Positions 58,664-64,000 of a stretch of DNA of 64,000 nucleotides are shown piece after piece. This DNA is from Dermacentor variabilis (Eukaryota > Arthropoda > Arachnida > Ixodida > Ixodidae): assembly GCF_050947875.1 (NCBI RefSeq), contig NC_134576.1:59710255-59774254 (forward strand), read 5' to 3'. The notes beneath the pieces were generated by a model that ran no database searches, was not told where the DNA came from, and saw nothing but the letters and a program-made list of their open reading frames with translations. Both the position numbers and the translations under genes were made by a program. Each line of letters starts with the position of its first letter. The stretch's first letter is position 1.

Positions 58664-60960
58664 ATGGACTCACCAGGTCGATGTGCACGTGGCTAAAACG
58701 CACGTCAGAAGGCCAGAATGTTCCCAGCGGAGTGACGGTGTGGCGCAGAACTTTCGTTTGCTGGTACCGGACACAAGCCCATGTCCAGCGTCGGACGTCG
58801 ATAATCATGCGTGGCTACAGGTATCGTGCAATAACAAGGTGTTTAGTTATACGATCACCGAGATGTGACAAGGAATGTGTGGCATCGAAAACAGTGCGTC
58901 GAAACTGTGACAGAACGTAGGGGTGAGGACAACCTGCAGAGACATCGCAAACCAAGGTAATATCACAGTCTTGAAACTGGACGTCTTTTGAAGTTCGAGC
59001 GAACTATCCTTCAGTCGCAAAGCCTGAAGTTCGCTGTCCTCTCGCTGTGCTTTAGCCATAGCTACAATATTGACTGGGTTGTCTGTGCCGCTGACATGCC
59101 GAATGTGGCTCGTGAATTCAAATATGTAGGCAAGTTAGCAAATCTTACGGGCAGTGTGGGCCGAGTTGGTTGTGGTCAGTGAGGATGTAAATTTGCCGAC
59201 CTTCGAGGAGGCGCTGGCAATGCCTCATGGCCCAGTTGGCCATCAGCAATTCACGAGAGAAAGTGCTGTATCTGCGCTCGCCTTGACAGAACTTTCGTAA
59301 GAAGCATGCCACCAGCTGCCACACTCTATGGACCGATTGCTGCAGCATTCTACCGACGGCGACGTCTGAGGTGTTCACTGTTAGTGACACCAGGGCGTTG
59401 CAAAAGCGATGTACAAACAGAGTCGCACTGGCGAAAGCTCCCTTGATGGAACTCGAAGGCTTCTCGGCGTCATCTGTCCAGGAGATGGGACCGTTTGCTT
59501 TTATGTGGCCGGACAGGAGTGCGTTAAGTGGTCGCAAGGTGACAGCGCAGCGAGGAATGAACCGCCGATCATAATAGGTAAGCCCAAGGAATTGTCTTAG
59601 TCACTTTGCGGTCGCAGGTAGTGGAAACTGCACTATAGCTTCTACACGAACGGCAGGAGGAGATATCACGCGGGCATCGGCGCGATGGCCAAGAAAGTTC
59701 AGTGCACTGACAACAAACTCGCTGTTCGCACCGTTCACGACTAGCCCGTACTTCCGTATTTGGTCAAACACTTGGCGCAAGTGAAGTGCGTGATCGTCTG
59801 ATAAAGTGCGGAAGACGAGGATGTCGTCGATGTATGCGAAACAGCAGCGCAACCACGGCGATCCTAATCAAGAAATCGTTGAAATGTCTGTGCGGTGTTG
59901 CGCCGACAGAATGGCAACACGAGGTACTCTAGCTTGCCAAAGGTCTTCTTATAGCTATCGTAGCTACGTTGCAAGGTTCCAGAGGTATTTGGTGGTATGC
60001 CTTGACTATGTCTATCTTGCTGAATATTGTGCACCCATGCAGCAACGTGGGAAGCCCAGAATGCGTGGGATGGGGTATCGATCCCGTGCTGTCAATTTGT
60101 TGAGGGCGCAGTAGTCACCGCACGGTCTGCAGTCAACGGTGGGCTTGGGGACCATGTGTAGCGGTGATGGTCATGAGCCAGATGATGGGCGTACGTATCC
60201 GAGCTTGAGCGCATGTTCGAATTCTTGCCGCCGAGCCATCTAGTAACGGGCCGGAGCCAGACGATGAGGACTTGCAAGAAGTGGTACAACCTAAACCCCA
60301 ATGTGATGGGTTACGTCATGTCGCACCACGTCTTCAAAACAAGGCACACGGAAGAGATCTGTAAACTCTTCGAGAAATGAAGAACATGGTGGTGAGGCTT
60401 TGGCATGTGCTTGTACGCGCCGCAAGAGTGGCAAACGGGATGTGACGCCTTCAACCGATAGGTTAGTCTCGGAATCCAGGAGACGGCTACGGTGGAAATC
60501 AACCACAAGCCTAAAATGCCTGAGTAAATCCAAAAGAATAATTGCCACACGCTTCACGCTATCAAAACGATCCATCTGGGTGTTCTTCGCAAGCCAATGT
60601 CAAGGGTGACAGGCTTTTATCCGTAGGCCCATATGTTCGTACTGCTCACGGCGGTAACAGGTGAGGTTGTGAGGCGTCAGTGGCGGTCCTCCAGCGCAGG
60701 AGGGATTACACACCCCTCTGCCCCAGTGTCCATGAGATAACGCAACTTAGTGAGGGTCGGTGACGTGAAATAAGCGACTGCTGTTCGGCAGAAAAACGCC
60801 TGGAGACAACTGATCCACCTAAATGAAAATCTACGATCCACCAAGCGAGGCCTTATAGCGTTCCGATGTCCCTTGTTGGTTCACTGATCCAGAGGAAGTG
60901 CCGCGTCCGAGATTTCGCGTTGGCGTATACCTTTATTCTGTCTCTAGCCGTCCTCTCGCA
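58664..60960 (-). mobile_element. Second Gypsy family, protease to integrase start, decayed
   Basis: Minus-strand order: protease LRYLMDTGAEGCVIPPA near 60740; linker LVVDFHRSRLLDSETNLSVE near 60500 and HDVTHHIGV near 60300; RT catalytic CCFAYIDDILVFRTL near 59840 with FLGHRADARVISPP; RNase H with SLTVNTSDVAVGRMLQQ near 59370 (expected T-D-A-S reads N-T-S-D), YSTFSRELLMANWAMRH and YILTDHNQL; then AQREDSELQALRLKDSSLEL near 59040; integrase N-part DVRRWTWAC and TPLGTFWPSDVRFSHVHIDL near 58690. It ends at the CR1-like junction. Several stops are present. It is a different family from the 50-54 kb element, judged by its YIDD box and linker. Confidence 0.85.
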
Positions 60961-61730
60961 CCAGCAATGCACCGCCACCACACGGTCCTTGTGCCAATGC
61001 AGTTAACATGACACAGCCGCTGTGGTACGGTACGCAACTTCCTAACGCGCTTCTTCAGCAACTCTGAGCAGACTGCTTTTAACTGGGCCGCCCTCCTAAT
61101 TTATTACGCCAGATAAATGTCCTTTTCATCAAACACTAGAAGACTTCATGCGTCGAACTTTTTTGTATGTGAGAACATTTCCAATTCTTTCGAATTTAAG
61201 AAACCTTCACAAGAAAACTTACTGTTATCCATAAAGGCATAAACCACGCAATCTTCGGTCAACCTAGAAACACAAAAGTCTCCCCAAACCTCTCCAATTT
61301 TCAGCACGTCAGGTTATCGCCTGGGTCAAATGTAGGTGTCGACAGTTTCAAATGATCAACTTACACCTCGGGTGCTTTAGGACACTCCTAGTCTTAATGA
61401 GCGTGCTCGACTAAGCGCATTCCTAATCGTAACACGCAACATCAACGCTTCGAGCAAAATGAGCTTGCGCAAAATTCCTACACGAACACCACAAACTAAA
61501 TGTAGGCGCCCGAGCATAGGTTTCCTTTTCTACATCCCACAAAACTCCCTATGATCATGCATATAATGCACTACTTTTGCTCTAACAACACTTTTATATT
61601 TTCCGTTGTTTCCCTGTGTTGTGCGCCAGTTTAACTAGCTATATCAGTAGCTAGCCCGCTATCAGAAGCTGATTTCTTCACCTTATAGATATAATAGAAT
61701 GACTAAAATATTTATTTTGCTTCACAATAA
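60961..61730. other. Stretch without a supported gene
   Basis: May include decayed gag of the adjacent Gypsy at its left end. The rest is AT-rich with nothing recognised. Confidence 0.35.
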
Positions 61731-61734
61731 TAAT

Positions 61735-61975
61735 AATAATATTTGGGGTTTTACGTGCCAAAACCACTTTCTGATTATGAGGCACGCCGTAGTGGAGGAC
61801 TCCGGAAATTTTGACCACCTGGGGTTCTTTAACGTGCACCTAAATCTAAGCACACGGGTGTTTTCGCATTTTGCCCCCATCGAAATGCGGCCGCCGTGGC
61901 CGGGAGTCGATCCCGCGACCTCGTGCTCAGCAGCCCAACACCATAGCCACTGAGCAACCACGGCGGGTAATGCTT
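61735..61975 (-). mobile_element. tRNA-derived SINE, type B (best copy)
   Basis: Minus strand: a tRNA-like head of about 75 nt with A-box-like gttgctcagtggctatggtg and B-box-like gggatcgactcccgg, then cacggcggccgcatttcgat, aggtgcacgttaaagaaccc, atcagaaagtggttttggca and cgtaaaaccccaaat, ending in an (att)n tail (complement of aataataata). This is the least diverged of the type B copies here and serves as their reference. Confidence 0.9.
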
Positions 61976-62737
61976 CACAATCATCCACATGTTCACTTAC
62001 ATAAATTATCGCGAAAATTGGTGCTTTTATTCTGTACGTTTATTGTTTTTCACCATTGTTCATTTCACTACGAACATGTAGCCAGTGTACTGAAGATACT
62101 TTGCATTTTCGATGTCTACTATGTGGAAACAAATATCGTTATAGAGATATACATTTAACGTTCATGCGAGATTAGTTTGTATTGAAATAGTTGCACATAT
62201 GTACATAATTCATAGTTCATTGTATAAACACAACTTCATCAATCATATGTCTGTCTACTATGTCTCAGAAGTGAGAGTGGAAATATCGTGGAAATATTGA
62301 GACTGTAAAAATTTAAACAAATAAATAATCGTTACCTTGTAAAAAAAAGCCGCAGTTTCGCCCGAAAGGTGAAGCATCAGTTGCGACAGCCAATTAGTCG
62401 ACAGCAATGTGAACTTGTTACCCGCCGTATAACATGTTACCGGCCATAGAAGCTCGAGAACATAGGCATACTTACACATTTAGAAGCATGCTGTCACGTT
62501 TGCAGAAGCCAACGTGAAGATATCTCACTCGATGACCGCGGAAACTCACTGTCCAAACGCTGTTAAGCGCGGAAACGCGGCAGCAGCAGCGAGCGAATAG
62601 ACCTTCGTGCAGCCGCTCTTATCAACGCGAAGTACGCCGCGACAGGACAGTGCGGCACGGATTCTGTACTCGTCGACCATAGGTTCAACGATACACCGAC
62701 CCGGCCGCGTGTATGGAGAACGTATCCTCTTGGCGCA
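61976..62737. other. Stretch without a supported gene
   Basis: AT-rich to about 62500, then a GC-rich part leading into the inverted duplication. No gene recognised. Confidence 0.35.
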
Positions 62738-63255
62738 GGGGGGTCAGAGCTGCGCGCCTATTGGCTCTCGCCACAGGCCACTTCCGCTATGATGGCGGCT
62801 ACCAGGGCCACAGCCTCCGACTTTGCCTCTGAGATTTAGGTTTTGTTTACGCTCCAACGATGGCCTGGCACCACGCTTAATGCGATGCCGCAGAGGGCAC
62901 TGACACTCATTTGATTAGTGGAGCGCCAGACATTTCCTTTGTGGTGTATCCGAGGAACGTGAAGCAACTTGAAATGCTTCAAGAAACGGCTATCTAACAC
63001 TGCGCAAGGGTTGTGTGCAGGCCTTTGACAACGCTACGCCAGCCTGTCGAAAGCCTGGCGATCCAGTTTCAATGACGGTAAAAAAGCACTCGTGTGGAAA
63101 GTGGACACGCGCCCCAGCGAGAAGGAAGAAGACGGCGGCTGGATTATGGAGCTATGTGTTGAGGCCACCACAATAAAGATGACACAGCAAGCCTTTGTTG
63201 CAATTTAAAGTGCATATTTTCTAGAACGCTAGTATGGTCAGGAAAGTCAGGTAAG
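62738..63255 (+). repeat. Diverged inverted duplication, copy 1
   Basis: Shares with the minus strand of 63415-63950, in order: gcctattggctctcgcc, caggccacttccgcta, acgtgaagcaacttgaaatg, ggttgtgtgcaggc, gaagacggc and tttgttgcaatttaaa. Identity looks like roughly three quarters by eye, with indels. The coding frame seen in copy 2 is not kept here. Confidence 0.75.
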
Positions 63256-63414
63256 AGGTATGGTCAGGCAGCAAGAAAGTGCTTATGGTTTGAAGCACGC
63301 TTTGAAGGCTTATGGACGCACACCTGCAAATATATGCACAATTCTCATTCTGTGTGGCATGAACTCAGTAAGTCTGTGCGGCGCGGAATTGTTTTGGACA
63401 AGTGCGCGTAACGT

Positions 63415-63950
63415 ATGCAGCGTTAAGTCTTACCCGATCGTGCTAGTGTTCTCGGAAATATGCATCTTGAACTGCAACACAACCTTACCGTGTCGTCGTT
63501 ATTGTTCTCTCATCAACACATGGCCCCTTGATCACGCTGCCGTCTTCTCCCACTTCGCTGGCGCGTGTCTGCATTACGCATGAATGCTTTTTCAGCGTCG
63601 TTGTAAACGGAGCGACGCGGCTTTCGGCATCGAGGTGTAGTGTTGTCAAATGCCTGCACACAACCTTAGCGCAACGTTCCACAGACGCTTCATGAAGCAT
63701 TTCAAGTTGCTTCACGTGCCTTGCATACAGCACGATGCAAGTGATGCGCGCTCCTATCACCAAACCGGTGTAAGTGCCGACTGCTGCATCAGATAACTGC
63801 ATCACGTTCACCGTGGCGGGAGCCCAGCGGAGGAGCGTAAGCAAACCTAAATTTTGCAGGCAACGGTGGAGACCGCGTCCCTTGAGGCCGCCATGGTAGC
63901 GGAAGTGGCCTGCGGCGAGAGCCAATAGGCACCCAGCTCTGACTGCCCCC
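63415..63950 (-). repeat. Diverged inverted duplication, copy 2, with a 146-codon open frame
   Basis: Minus-strand partner of copy 1, separated by about 160 bp. It carries an open frame at 63925-63485 (starting MALAAGHFRYHGGLKGRG) with no recognised domain. Copy 1 has stops in the same frame, so the frame may be fortuitous. It could be a fragment of an unannotated repeat or of a duplicated 5' gene region. Confidence 0.7.
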
Positions 63951-64000
63951 CCCCCTCATCCCACCGGCGCCTACGGAATGTATCTTCAGTATACGGGGCC

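Noticed and set aside
61885..61975. Possible functional tRNA gene
   Set aside because: The tRNA-like head is followed by the SINE body seen in several other copies, so it is a SINE promoter region, not an independent tRNA.

Overview
The window looks like nuclear DNA of a hard (ixodid) tick. It has no operons, one intron-rich host gene, and about half of it is recognisable repeats. Two tRNA-headed SINE types occur several times and resemble families I know from ixodid ticks; RTE-type and RNase-H-bearing LINEs, Gypsy elements and THAP/P-type DNA transposons make up the rest. The genus cannot be fixed from the sequence.

The only host gene I can support is a CLCA-family (calcium-activated chloride channel regulator) gene on the minus strand. 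Four exons are visible, in transcript order 37201-36914 (second half of the VWA domain), 27332-27081 (linker), 23651-23433 and 1285-1015 (post-VWA beta-sandwich region). The first three junctions are phase 0 with AG/GT borders, and the 23.4 kb exon joins the 1.3 kb exon exactly across the conserved G-T-W motif. The 5' half (metalloprotease-like domain and start of VWA) and the 3' end appear to lie outside the window. The introns (about 9.6, 3.4 and 22 kb) are full of transposons.

Layout: 2.7 kb, a perfect 69-bp-arm foldback; 3.0-4.5 kb, a degenerate LINE (+); 6.4-7.3 kb, the 3' end of a LINE with RNase H (-); 8.2-9.1 kb, a possible LTR piece (-); 9.4-10.7 and 12.0-14.7 kb, two THAP/P-type transposase relics (+); 15.5-16.6 kb, a young 5'-truncated RTE (+) with a 12-bp target-site duplication; 20.2-22.65 kb, a LINE with RNase H (+); 24-30 kb, SINEs; 30.2-33.5 kb, a decayed Gypsy (-); 37.9-38.9 kb, an RTE (-) with a 12-bp duplication; 39-42.4 kb, SINEs, GCN and TA arrays, an inverted repeat and a possible solo LTR; 42.4-45.5 kb, a near-full-length RTE (+).

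From 48.1 to 61 kb is a retrotransposon cluster. A Gypsy 3' half with its LTR (+) faces a near-complete Gypsy (-) across a TA array. A CR1-like LINE fragment follows, itself split by a 3.1-kb RTE inserted in reverse, and then a second Gypsy family (-). The window ends with a SINE and a diverged inverted duplication at 62.7-63.95 kb. All transposon coding regions seen are truncated or carry stops. I saw no CRISPR arrays, rRNA or convincing functional tRNA genes, and no clearly novel system; the best leads are the nested insertion, the foldbacks and the inverted duplication.
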